Assembly (NCBI GenBank): GCA_040902925.1
Contig: JBBDWJ010000158.1
Location: forward strand, 1 to 31,510
Source of the DNA: JBBDWJ01 sp040902925
GTDB lineage: Bacteria > Acidobacteriota > Terriglobia > Bryobacterales > UBA6623
DNA length: 31,510 nt
Direction: 5' to 3'
Shown: positions 9,666 through 16,895 of the stretch, piece by piece
Layout: each line of letters opens with the position of its first letter
Numbering within the stretch: the stretch's first letter is position 1
Position numbers and translations under genes: made by a program
Notes under the pieces: generated by a model
What the model was told of the DNA's origin: nothing
What the model saw: the letters and a program-made list of their open reading frames with translations, nothing else
The model's database searches: none

Positions 9666-9956
9666 ATGGGCATGCCAGCCGCTCGAGTGACCGACATGCA
9701 TGTCTGCCCAATGGTTACGGTGTTGGTTCCCCACGTGGGAGGCCCGATCCTGCCGCCTTGTTGCATCACCGTGCTCACCGGCAAGATGCCGCAGGCCCGC
9801 GTGACCGATATGGCGGTCTGCGTGGGGCCGCCCGACGTGATCGTGCTGGGGTCGTTTACCGTACTCGTCGGCAAGCTGCCGGCGGCCCGCATCGGTGACA
9901 TGACCGCTCATGGCGGCGTGATCGTGATGGGCTTTCCCACGGTCTTGATCGGTTAG
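9666..9956 (+). CDS. PAAR-domain spike tip protein
   Basis: PAAR proteins form a sharp zinc-binding cone on top of VgrG. The 96-aa product is one PAAR domain and nothing else. It starts with MPAARVTDMHVC, has a second MPQARVTDMAVC block near residues 41-52 and a third LPAARIGDMTAHGG block near 70-83. The His and Cys residues in these blocks are suitable for zinc. The threefold pattern is the internal pseudo-symmetry of the fold. There is no toxin extension, so effectors must travel as separate cargo. The start has GGAAAGGAG upstream. A gap of about 100 bp follows before the next gene. Confidence 0.93.
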   Translation: MGMPAARVTDMHVCPMVTVLVPHVGGPILPPCCITVLTGKMPQARVTDMAVCVGPPDVIVLGSFTVLVGKLPAARIGDMTAHGGVIVMGFPTVLIG

Positions 9957-10055
9957 CGCCCATTCACCCGCACTGCTCAATAGCGGTCCAAACGCCCTTG
10001 CCTTCGCTTCGTGCTAAGCTGTGGGGCTGCAATTCCTTGCCCGGAGACCGCCCCA

Positions 10056-10823
10056 TTGGCAGCCAAGAAAACGGCAAAGTCGGAAATTACTCTCGATCAG
10101 CTTCTTGAGCTTCGCCAGCTTACCGAGAAGCTTTCCGAGCTGCTCAAAGGCCAGCTCGCCGACTACCTCAGCACCATGCGGCCGCTCATCGCGCCCCGCA
10201 GAGTCCTGGGAAAGTACGCCGGCGCAGTGGGCAGCATCGCCCGCGAAGAGGAAGCGTTCCAGGAGCTGGGCAAGCGCTACGACGAGGTTTGCGGCCGCTT
10301 CCGGCTGAGTTCGGGTCTCGAGAAGGAGCATTTGAGCGCCGTCGACGCCGACCTCGAGCTCTATCCCTGGGAGTACACGCATGAAGCGAGTTCGGACGGC
10401 AAGTCGCATCCGATCACGGTGACCTCGCCAGTTCGCTGGGTGTTGACCTACCACTCCGACTACACGCTGAAACAAATGCGGGAGGTCATCGCCGGCAAGG
10501 CCGAACGCCGGCCGCACGCGGTCCAGCATTTCGTCGTACACGCCCTGGCCATAAACCTGGTGCTGGCCCGCAATCCGGGTGTTTCCCGCATCCTCAACGA
10601 CCTGCGCTTCGATCTGACGAGCGAATTTTCATCCGAATTCGGAAAGCTTCCGCTCACGACGCTGCATGCCCCGCTGCATGCCTTCCTCCCCGAGGACAAG
10701 TTGGTACTGTCGTCGACCCGGTTTTCGGGAGTGCCGGAATTCATCGAGTTGATCGATATGGAGTCCATCGGGCAATTGGAAGATCCGTTGCGGGCGAAAC
10801 TGGGCGAGATTATCGATTCGTAG
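10056..10823 (+). CDS. Uncharacterised 255-aa protein inside the T6SS locus
   Basis: I do not recognise this family. The product is soluble, with no signal peptide or membrane helix. The N-terminal third is charged and helical, possibly coiled coil (LLELRQLTEKLSELLKGQ and onward). A more globular C-terminal part has a YPWEYTHEA motif near residue 110, a VRWVLTYHSDYTLKQMREV segment near 127-145, and a helix with VVHALAINLVLARNPGVSRIL. I chose TTG 10056, with GGAGA 8 bases upstream. The in-frame GTG at 10011 would add 15 unconvincing residues. It lies between the tip genes and tssK, is codon-typical for the locus and has no broken frame. A structural accessory, an effector chaperone or an immunity-like protein are all open. 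Confidence 0.75.
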   Translation: MAAKKTAKSEITLDQLLELRQLTEKLSELLKGQLADYLSTMRPLIAPRRVLGKYAGAVGSIAREEEAFQELGKRYDEVCGRFRLSSGLEKEHLSAVDADLELYPWEYTHEASSDGKSHPITVTSPVRWVLTYHSDYTLKQMREVIAGKAERRPHAVQHFVVHALAINLVLARNPGVSRILNDLRFDLTSEFSSEFGKLPLTTLHAPLHAFLPEDKLVLSSTRFSGVPEFIELIDMESIGQLEDPLRAKLGEIIDS

Positions 10824-11128
10824 ACACGGCAGGGGCCCTCGGCATACGCCTGGAGGTGGCCCGAAGCCCTGCTCTAAGCGATACTACCGATGGGTTTAGG
10901 CGATCCATCTTCTTTACCCTCATAGCGGTTTCGTCCTACAATCTTCGGGAAGATGTCCATTTTCGCCGGACCCCCGGCCGACGGGCGGATCGCCATCTCC
11001 AGCCGCGGGTTGCGCGGCGCATCGCAGGCGGATCGGATTCGAAAAAGCCCGCAAGACACTTCCCAGCAAGCCGGTAGCCGCACACCAGCGCCACCGGCGG
11101 GGTTTCGCTCCGCAAGGTTGGACGGCAA
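10824..11128. other. Intergenic region before tssK
   Basis: This 305-bp gap separates the tip genes from tssK-tssL-tssM. It holds a GGGCC/GGCCC-containing imperfect inverted repeat near 10832-10862, a TACAAT box at 10937-10942 and a possible 59-aa ORF from 10953. It is the likeliest place for a second promoter within the T6SS locus. Confidence 0.5.
10937..10942 (+). promoter_or_regulatory. Possible -10 box for the tssK-tssL-tssM unit
   Basis: TACAAT matches the sigma70 -10 consensus at five of six positions. The hexamer 17 bp upstream (TTACCC, 10914-10919) is a poor -35 element. It lies 11 bp before the ATG of the small ORF at 10953 and about 187 bp before tssK. The same TACAAT box lies just before the gene at 16896, which makes it more believable. 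Confidence 0.35.
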
Positions 11129-11132
11129 ATGA
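10953..11132 (+). CDS. Possible small ORF (59 aa) overlapping the tssK start
   Basis: An ATG at 10953, preceded by GGGAAG, opens a frame of 59 codons whose TGA overlaps the tssK ATG as ATGA. That arrangement is typical of translational coupling. A TACAAT box lies 11 bp upstream. The product would be basic, Ser/Pro/Ala/Arg-rich and probably disordered (it starts MSIFAGPPADGRIAISS), with no recognisable domain, signal peptide or lipobox, so it is not a TssJ. Its composition is what out-of-frame GC-rich DNA often gives. It may simply be leader sequence whose translation delivers ribosomes to tssK. I list it with low confidence. Confidence 0.3.
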   Translation: MSIFAGPPADGRIAISSRGLRGASQADRIRKSPQDTSQQAGSRTPAPPAGFRSARLDGK

Positions 11133-12481
11133 AGTCTCTATCCCGTGTGGTCTGGTCGGAGGGCATGCATCTGGGCCCGCATCACTTCCAAGCCCAGAGC
11201 CGCTACTTCGAAGATCTGGTCGATTTCACGGCGCGCAGCCTTGGCTTCGGGACGTACGGTTTGCTGGGCTGCGGTTTCGATGAAGAAGCCATCCGCAACG
11301 GCACCATCGCGATGCTGCACGGCCGGGGCATTTTCGCTGACGGTTTGCCGTTCGACATGCCGGAGTCCGACGCGCTGCCTGCGCCGCGTCACATTACCGA
11401 CTTGTTTCCGCCGACGCGCACCAGCCTCGAAGTGAGCCTGGTCGTGCCGCCGCACAATCCCAACGGCCTCAACTGCGCTTTTTCGGAAGCCGAAGCCAAC
11501 GGTACGCGCTTCATCGCCGAGACCAGCCAGGTCGGCGACCTCAACACCGGCCGCGATGAAAAGCCGGTCAAGATGGGCCGCAAGAACATCGCCTTGTATC
11601 TCGATACCGAAGAACAGATGGGGCGCCTCTCGCTGCCGATCGCGCGCGTCATGCGCGACGGCTCGGGTCATTTCGTGTATGACCCATCGTTCGTCCCGCC
11701 CGCGTTGCACATGAGCGCCAGCGAACGGCTGATGACGCTGGTGGGCCGCTTGATTGCCCTGCTGGAGCAGAAGATCGACACACTGCGGCACGTACCCGAG
11801 GCGATGTCGGGCGCGGCCAGCGGCTTTTCCGCGCAACAGATCGCGAACGCCTGGCTGCTGCATTCGGTCAACACCGCCGTGGCGACGCTGCGCCATTTGT
11901 GGTCGGCGCGCGAAGTCCATCCTGAAAAGGTCTATCTCGAGCTGGCCAGCTTGGGCGGGGCGCTGTGCACGTTCGCGCTCGACTCTCACCCGCGGCAACT
12001 GGCGCTCTACGACCATGATCACCTGGCCGAGTGCTTCGAGGGGCTCGACCGCCACATCCGCTCGCACCTGGAGATGATCGTTCCCTCCAATTGCGTCACG
12101 ATTCCGCTGCAGCCGGCCGGGAACTACCTTTACACCGGGCCGATTCACGACCAGCGGGTGCTCGACCGCTCACGCTGGATTTTCGCCATCCGCTCGACCA
12201 TCGGCGAAGTGGAGCTGATCCAGCGCACCACGAATCTCGTAAAAATCTGCTCGCGCGAGTTTATCGACAAGCTGGTCAAGCGCGCTCTGCCGGGCCTCGA
12301 TATCCGTCATTTGGGAACGCCGCCGGCCGCCGTCTCCCCGCAGGTCGAGACCGAGTACTTTGCCGTCAGCAAGTCCGGGCCCTGCTGGGAGCACATCATC
12401 AAGACTCGCGAGGTGGCCGTCTATGTCCCCGGCGAGATTCCGCAGCCGGAGCTGCGATTGATGGTCATCCTAGAATCCTGA
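11129..12481 (+). CDS. tssK: Type VI secretion baseplate-membrane linker TssK
   Basis: TssK trimers connect the baseplate wedges to the cytoplasmic parts of TssL and TssM. The 450-aa product has the family length and the N-terminal signature VVWSEGMHLGPHHFQAQ (about residues 7-23). The helical middle domain includes HLWSAREVHPEKVYLEL, and the C-terminal receptor-binding domain ends with VAVYVPGEIPQPELRLMVILES. The start ATG overlaps the stop of a possible small upstream ORF. The stop is followed after 7 bp by tssL, consistent with one tssK-tssL-tssM transcription unit. Confidence 0.96.
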   Translation: MKSLSRVVWSEGMHLGPHHFQAQSRYFEDLVDFTARSLGFGTYGLLGCGFDEEAIRNGTIAMLHGRGIFADGLPFDMPESDALPAPRHITDLFPPTRTSLEVSLVVPPHNPNGLNCAFSEAEANGTRFIAETSQVGDLNTGRDEKPVKMGRKNIALYLDTEEQMGRLSLPIARVMRDGSGHFVYDPSFVPPALHMSASERLMTLVGRLIALLEQKIDTLRHVPEAMSGAASGFSAQQIANAWLLHSVNTAVATLRHLWSAREVHPEKVYLELASLGGALCTFALDSHPRQLALYDHDHLAECFEGLDRHIRSHLEMIVPSNCVTIPLQPAGNYLYTGPIHDQRVLDRSRWIFAIRSTIGEVELIQRTTNLVKICSREFIDKLVKRALPGLDIRHLGTPPAAVSPQVETEYFAVSKSGPCWEHIIKTREVAVYVPGEIPQPELRLMVILES

Positions 12482-12488
12482 GGTCTTC

Positions 12489-13223
12489 ATGTCCGCCACA
12501 CATTTGGGCGCTACGCCTCCGCCAGCAGCGGGACCAACGCGGCGCCGCTCCGATAACCTGGCGCTGTTTTTCCAGGAGCTGTTCACCGTCATCGTCCGGC
12601 TGCGCTCGAACCGCCAGCAAGTCTCCGACGCGGCGTCGTTCCGGGCGCATCTGCTCAACGCGACTCGGATCGCCGAGGAAGAAAGCCGCAAAGCCGGCTA
12701 TTCGCAGGAAGACACCCGGCTGGCCGTGTTCGCCGTCGTGGCGATGCTTGATGAATCGATCCTGAATTCCGACAATCCCGCATTCCACGACTGGTCGCGC
12801 CGCCCGCTGCAAGAGGAAATGTTCGGCTCGTTCGTGGCGGGCGAAATGTTCTTTAACGGCGTCGACCGCCTGCTCGGCCGCGACGATTCGGTCGCCCTGG
12901 CTGATCTGCTCGAGGTCTACTACCTGTGTCTGTTGCTGGGTTATGGAGGCCGCTACAGCTCGGGCGCGGGCGGCAACCTGCAGCACATCGCCGACAAAGT
13001 TGGCAGGCGGATTTACCATATTCGCCAAAATCTTCAGGCCGGCGGGGGCGATCAACCGCAGGAGCAGGTTCCGCGGCGGCGTAGCGACCCCTGGGTACGG
13101 CGGCTGTCGTGGGTGGCCATGGCCACCTTCGCGATCGCGTTTCTCTGCTACCTGTTCTACTGGTTTTCACTGCATTCAGGGGCTTCAACGCTGGAGACGC
13201 TGGCACGGCGGGCGGGGGCATAG
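12489..13223 (+). CDS. tssL: Type VI secretion inner-membrane protein TssL (DotU-like)
   Basis: TssL is a C-tail-anchored inner-membrane protein whose cytoplasmic hook-shaped domain binds TssK and TssM. The 244-aa product has a disordered Pro-rich start, then the DotU domain (about 20-185) with LALFFQELFTVIVRLR, AVVAMLDESILNS and LLEVYYLCLLLGYGGRY. One transmembrane helix follows near residues 204-224 (WVAMATFAIAFLCYLFYWF). There is no OmpA-like peptidoglycan-binding extension, so cell-wall anchoring would need another protein. It begins 7 bp after tssK and ends 9 bp before tssM. Confidence 0.95.
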   Translation: MSATHLGATPPPAAGPTRRRSDNLALFFQELFTVIVRLRSNRQQVSDAASFRAHLLNATRIAEEESRKAGYSQEDTRLAVFAVVAMLDESILNSDNPAFHDWSRRPLQEEMFGSFVAGEMFFNGVDRLLGRDDSVALADLLEVYYLCLLLGYGGRYSSGAGGNLQHIADKVGRRIYHIRQNLQAGGGDQPQEQVPRRRSDPWVRRLSWVAMATFAIAFLCYLFYWFSLHSGASTLETLARRAGA

Positions 13224-13232
13224 GGGAATCGC

Positions 13233-16200
13233 ATGGTGGTCTACATCGTTATCGCGGTCATCCTGCTGGTCTACCTCGTGCTGGTCGCCCTGCTCGGCAG
13301 TTTCTTTCCGGTCGAAAGCCACAAGTGGATCTTCCGCGTCGTGTTCTGGATTTTTGGGCTCGTTGGCGCCGGCGTGTTCGTCTGGATTTATGCCAAGCGG
13401 CAGCGCAAGCGGAAGCGTCGTGAGGGCGAGCTTTCGGTCGAGGACATTGACCTGCTCGCTCGTGACGCCGAGGCGCGGCTGGCCTCGGGCCGCATGGCGC
13501 GCGATCCTAAGCTTGCCAACCTGCGTGCGCTGCTGGTCACCGGCGAATCCGGCGCGACGAAGACCAGCACCGTGGTGCATTCCGGAGCGGAGCCGCAGTT
13601 GCTCGCCGGGCAGGTTTATCAGGATACGGCCATCGCCCCGACGCGGCTCGCGAATTTCTGGTATGCCGCCGACACCGTCATCATCGAAGCCGGCAGCGCG
13701 CTGCTGAACGATCCCGACGCCTGGGACCGGCTGATTCGCCGTTTGCGTCCGCCCCGCATGCGCGCTTTCTTCGGAGGCGGCCAGCAGGCCCCGCGGGCCG
13801 TGCTGGTATGCGTGGATTGCGAAACCCTGGCGCAGCCGCAGGGCCAGGAAAAACTGACTGCGATCGCGCGGGTGGCCCGCGAGCGCCTTGGCCAGGCCGC
13901 ACGGCTGCTCGGCATCGATCTGCCGGTATACGTGCTATTCACCAAGCTCGATCGTTTGCCTGCCTTCGCCGACTACGCCCGGAATCTCGGCAATGAAGAA
14001 GCCGCGGCGCCTCTCGGAGAAACGCTGCCCGTGCGCCGGACGCGGCAATCCGGCGTCTATGCCGAAGAAGAAACCGCTCGCCTCACCGAAGCCTTCAACG
14101 CGGTTTACTACGAGCTCTGCGAAAAACGCCTGATGCTGCTGGCGCGCGAGCAGCAGGAATCGAAGCTGCCGGGCACCTACGAGTTTCCGCGTGAGTTCGG
14201 CAAACTGCGCGGCATGATTGTGCGTTTTCTCGTGGAGCTTTGCCGCCCCAGCCAGCTCGACTTCGGGCCGTTTTTGCGCGGTTTCTATTTCTCCGGCGTG
14301 CGCCCCGTGCTCGTAACGGAAGGGACCGGCCGCACCGCTCCATCGATCGAACAAGCCTCGGCCGATTACGGCGAAGCCACGCGGCTGTTTGGCTCAGCGG
14401 GACCCGGCGGTGCGCCGCAATCCGCTTTCAGCGGCGGGCAAACACGCAAGGTCCCGCAGTGGACCTTCATTACCCGGCTGTTCGCGGAAGTCCTGCTGCG
14501 CGACCCCACTGCGGCGACGGCCAGCAGCTACAGCCGCTCCTCGCATCTGCCCAAGCGCCTGATGCTGGCGGCGGTCACGACGATCCTGTTGATCTGCATC
14601 GTCGGTTTCACGGTTTCCTACTGGAACAACGGCGATTTCGAGGAACGCAATCTCGCGGCCGCGCAGGCATTGGCCAGCATGACGCCGCAGCCCGGCGAAC
14701 TGGCGTCGGTTGAAGCGCTCACGCACCTGGATACGCTGCGGAAGTCGATCGAAGAGGTTCATCTGCATCGCATCGAGGGACGCCCCTGGAGCCGCCGTTG
14801 GGGCCTCTACGTCGGCGAGAAAACATACGACAGCCTCTACCGAACCTATTTCGACCGCTTCCGCGCCTTGTTGCTCAACGACTCGCAAAACGGCGTGATG
14901 GCCGACCTGCAACAGCTTCCCGCCGAGCCGCCCACGGGCGGAGATGACGCCGCCGAGCAGCAGCGTGTATTCGAAAAACTGGGCGCTTACTTGATCTCCA
15001 CCGATTTCCATCAGTGCAGCACGCGCGAATCGGTTGGCCGCGTGCTCTACGTTCGCTGGCCGAGCGGCAAGGCGCCGAGCGAGCAGCAGGCGAATCTCGC
15101 GGCGGCGCAGTTCGATTTCTACTCCGACATGCTGCGCGAGAAGAATCCCTACGCGACGCCGAGCGATCCCGGGCCGGTCGAAAAGGGCCGCCGCTACCTT
15201 TCACAAGTGAATGCGATCGACCGCGAGTACCTGCGCATGGTCACCGAGGTGTCGGGCCAGGTGCAGTCGGTCAGCTTCAATCGGGATTTTCCCGGCACCG
15301 AGTCCATTGTTCGCAACAGCAAAGAAGTGCCCGGGGCGTTTACGAAAGACGGCTGGGCGCTGATCCAGCCGCGCATCGCCAACCGCGGCGCGGGCGGCGA
15401 AGGCGGCGGCTGCTATGAGTCGATCATGGGGCCGTTCGCGGCTTCCGGCGCCGACGTGGCTGATGCGGCGCAGCAAATAGCGGATCGCTACAACCGCGAA
15501 TTTCTGAAGCACTGGGTGGAGTATCTGGAGCAGACTCGAGTCGCCGGTTACGCCAGCGCGAGCGATGCCGCCGCGAAACTTGAACGGCTTTCGACGGCCG
15601 GCTCGCCGTTGATTTCCGTATTGCGCCTGGCGTCGCTACACACCGCGGGCGGCCCTGATCAGATCCGGCCGCTGTTCCAGCCCCCGCAGCTTGTCGTGCC
15701 GACGGCAACCGAAGAGTTGGGCGGCGAAGCCAGAGGCTATTTGGCGAACCTGTTCAACTTGCAGACCGGCTGGGACAAACTCGCGCAAAGCCCGCAAGGC
15801 GCAAAAGACAAAGCCGTCGTCGACGATCTGATGCGGGTAACCGAGACGGCCAAGACGAGCACCAACACGTTGACGCTCGGTTTTCGCGGCGACTCCGACC
15901 CGCAGGTCAGCGCGGCGACCCGCAACACGTTGATGGCGCCGATCGAAAACGCCGAACGGCTATTGCAACGGCTCGGCCCGCTCGACCTCAACAATCAGGG
16001 CAAGGGTCTGTGCACTCAGATCTCGCTGCTGAAGCGCAAATACCCGTTCGACCCGAACTCCGCGCAGGACGCTAGCCTGCAAGAGCTGGCCGCCATCTTT
16101 CATCCCCAAATGGGTTCACTGTGGGCGCTCTATGCCGGAAATCTGCAGGAGCTGCTCATCGAACAGGGCGGACGATACGCGGCCCGGCCGGGCGGCAGCA

Positions 16201-16700
16201 TCCAGCTCAGCCCCGCGTTCGTGGCGTTCTTCAACCAGGCGGCGGGCATCTCGCGCGCGTTCTACCCGGAAGGCGCCGCCGAGCCGCATTTCGTCTACAG
16301 CGTCACGCCTCAGCCGATCGACTCGCTGAGCCGTTTGCAGCTCCGCTTGGATGGCACATTGCTAAGTTCGGGCGAAGGCGGCGGGCAGCCGCAACAGATC
16401 ATCTGGCCCAACGACGGCAGCGGCGCTTATTTATACGGCGCCATCGGCAGCGGAAACGTCGTCGAGATCGTGCGCTATACGGGAACCTGGGCAGCGTTCC
16501 GCTTCTTCGCCAGCGCCAGCCGCATCCCTGATGCGGGCTCAGGCAGCTACGAGTGGCGGCCGACGACATCCGGACAGCCGATGGTCGTCAACGGTAAAGT
16601 CGTGATCGTGCGCTACAACCTCGACCACGGCTCGAATCCGCCGATTCTGAAGAGCGGATATCTGTCGACGCTGAGCTGCCCCGCGAGCGTCACGCGTTAG
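13233..16700 (+). CDS. tssM: Type VI secretion inner-membrane protein TssM (IcmF-like)
   Basis: TssM forms, with TssL and normally TssJ, the trans-envelope complex of the T6SS. The 1155-aa product has two N-terminal membrane helices (about 3-25 and 32-54), a basic loop, a cytoplasmic NTPase-like domain, a third membrane helix (about 443-463) and a large periplasmic part. The C-terminal region carries QLRLDG, IIWPNDGSG and WAAFRFFASA motifs typical of the family. The P-loop region at 104-111 reads GESGATKT: the glycine before the lysine of a classical Walker A is replaced by threonine, so nucleotide binding is uncertain. It is the last gene of the locus, and a possible terminator follows. Confidence 0.95.
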   Translation: MVVYIVIAVILLVYLVLVALLGSFFPVESHKWIFRVVFWIFGLVGAGVFVWIYAKRQRKRKRREGELSVEDIDLLARDAEARLASGRMARDPKLANLRALLVTGESGATKTSTVVHSGAEPQLLAGQVYQDTAIAPTRLANFWYAADTVIIEAGSALLNDPDAWDRLIRRLRPPRMRAFFGGGQQAPRAVLVCVDCETLAQPQGQEKLTAIARVARERLGQAARLLGIDLPVYVLFTKLDRLPAFADYARNLGNEEAAAPLGETLPVRRTRQSGVYAEEETARLTEAFNAVYYELCEKRLMLLAREQQESKLPGTYEFPREFGKLRGMIVRFLVELCRPSQLDFGPFLRGFYFSGVRPVLVTEGTGRTAPSIEQASADYGEATRLFGSAGPGGAPQSAFSGGQTRKVPQWTFITRLFAEVLLRDPTAATASSYSRSSHLPKRLMLAAVTTILLICIVGFTVSYWNNGDFEERNLAAAQALASMTPQPGELASVEALTHLDTLRKSIEEVHLHRIEGRPWSRRWGLYVGEKTYDSLYRTYFDRFRALLLNDSQNGVMADLQQLPAEPPTGGDDAAEQQRVFEKLGAYLISTDFHQCSTRESVGRVLYVRWPSGKAPSEQQANLAAAQFDFYSDMLREKNPYATPSDPGPVEKGRRYLSQVNAIDREYLRMVTEVSGQVQSVSFNRDFPGTESIVRNSKEVPGAFTKDGWALIQPRIANRGAGGEGGGCYESIMGPFAASGADVADAAQQIADRYNREFLKHWVEYLEQTRVAGYASASDAAAKLERLSTAGSPLISVLRLASLHTAGGPDQIRPLFQPPQLVVPTATEELGGEARGYLANLFNLQTGWDKLAQSPQGAKDKAVVDDLMRVTETAKTSTNTLTLGFRGDSDPQVSAATRNTLMAPIENAERLLQRLGPLDLNNQGKGLCTQISLLKRKYPFDPNSAQDASLQELAAIFHPQMGSLWALYAGNLQELLIEQGGRYAARPGGSIQLSPAFVAFFNQAAGISRAFYPEGAAEPHFVYSVTPQPIDSLSRLQLRLDGTLLSSGEGGGQPQQIIWPNDGSGAYLYGAIGSGNVVEIVRYTGTWAAFRFFASASRIPDAGSGSYEWRPTTSGQPMVVNGKVVIVRYNLDHGSNPPILKSGYLSTLSCPASVTR

Positions 16701-16735
16701 GCAAAGCGGAAGAGAATCGCCGCAGGCGATCCGAG

Positions 16736-16755
16736 CCCCATCCGCAAGGGTGGGG
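16736..16755 (+). terminator. Possible terminator after the T6SS operon
   Basis: CCCCATCC and GGGTGGGG form an 8-bp stem (one T-G wobble) around a GCAA loop, 36 bp after the tssM stop. Only a weak run of T (TCCATTTCTC) follows. A second stem, CGGGCGC/GCGCCCG, lies at 16791-16822. Intrinsic termination is plausible but weak. Confidence 0.35.
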
Positions 16756-16882
16756 TCCATTTCTCAAATTCCCAACGGGTCCAGTAGGAACGGGCGCCGC
16801 TCGATAACTCGGGGTGCGCCCGTGAAGGGTCCGAACCTACCTCAGCCAACATCCTCAACCGCTGGCCCCGTTTGCCGCTTGC

Positions 16883-16888
16883 TACAAT
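16883..16888 (+). promoter_or_regulatory. -10 box just before the dehydratase start
   Basis: TACAAT ends 7 bp before the ATG at 16896, so a transcript initiated from it would begin at or next to the start codon and be leaderless. No clear -35 hexamer is seen. No Shine-Dalgarno sequence precedes the ATG, which fits a leaderless mRNA. Confidence 0.5.
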
Positions 16889-16895
16889 TTCCCAC

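Noticed and set aside
10011..10055. GTG 10011 as start of the 255-aa T6SS-locus protein
   Set aside because: It adds 15 residues with a Cys-rich look and no ribosome-binding site; TTG 10056 has GGAGA at good spacing.
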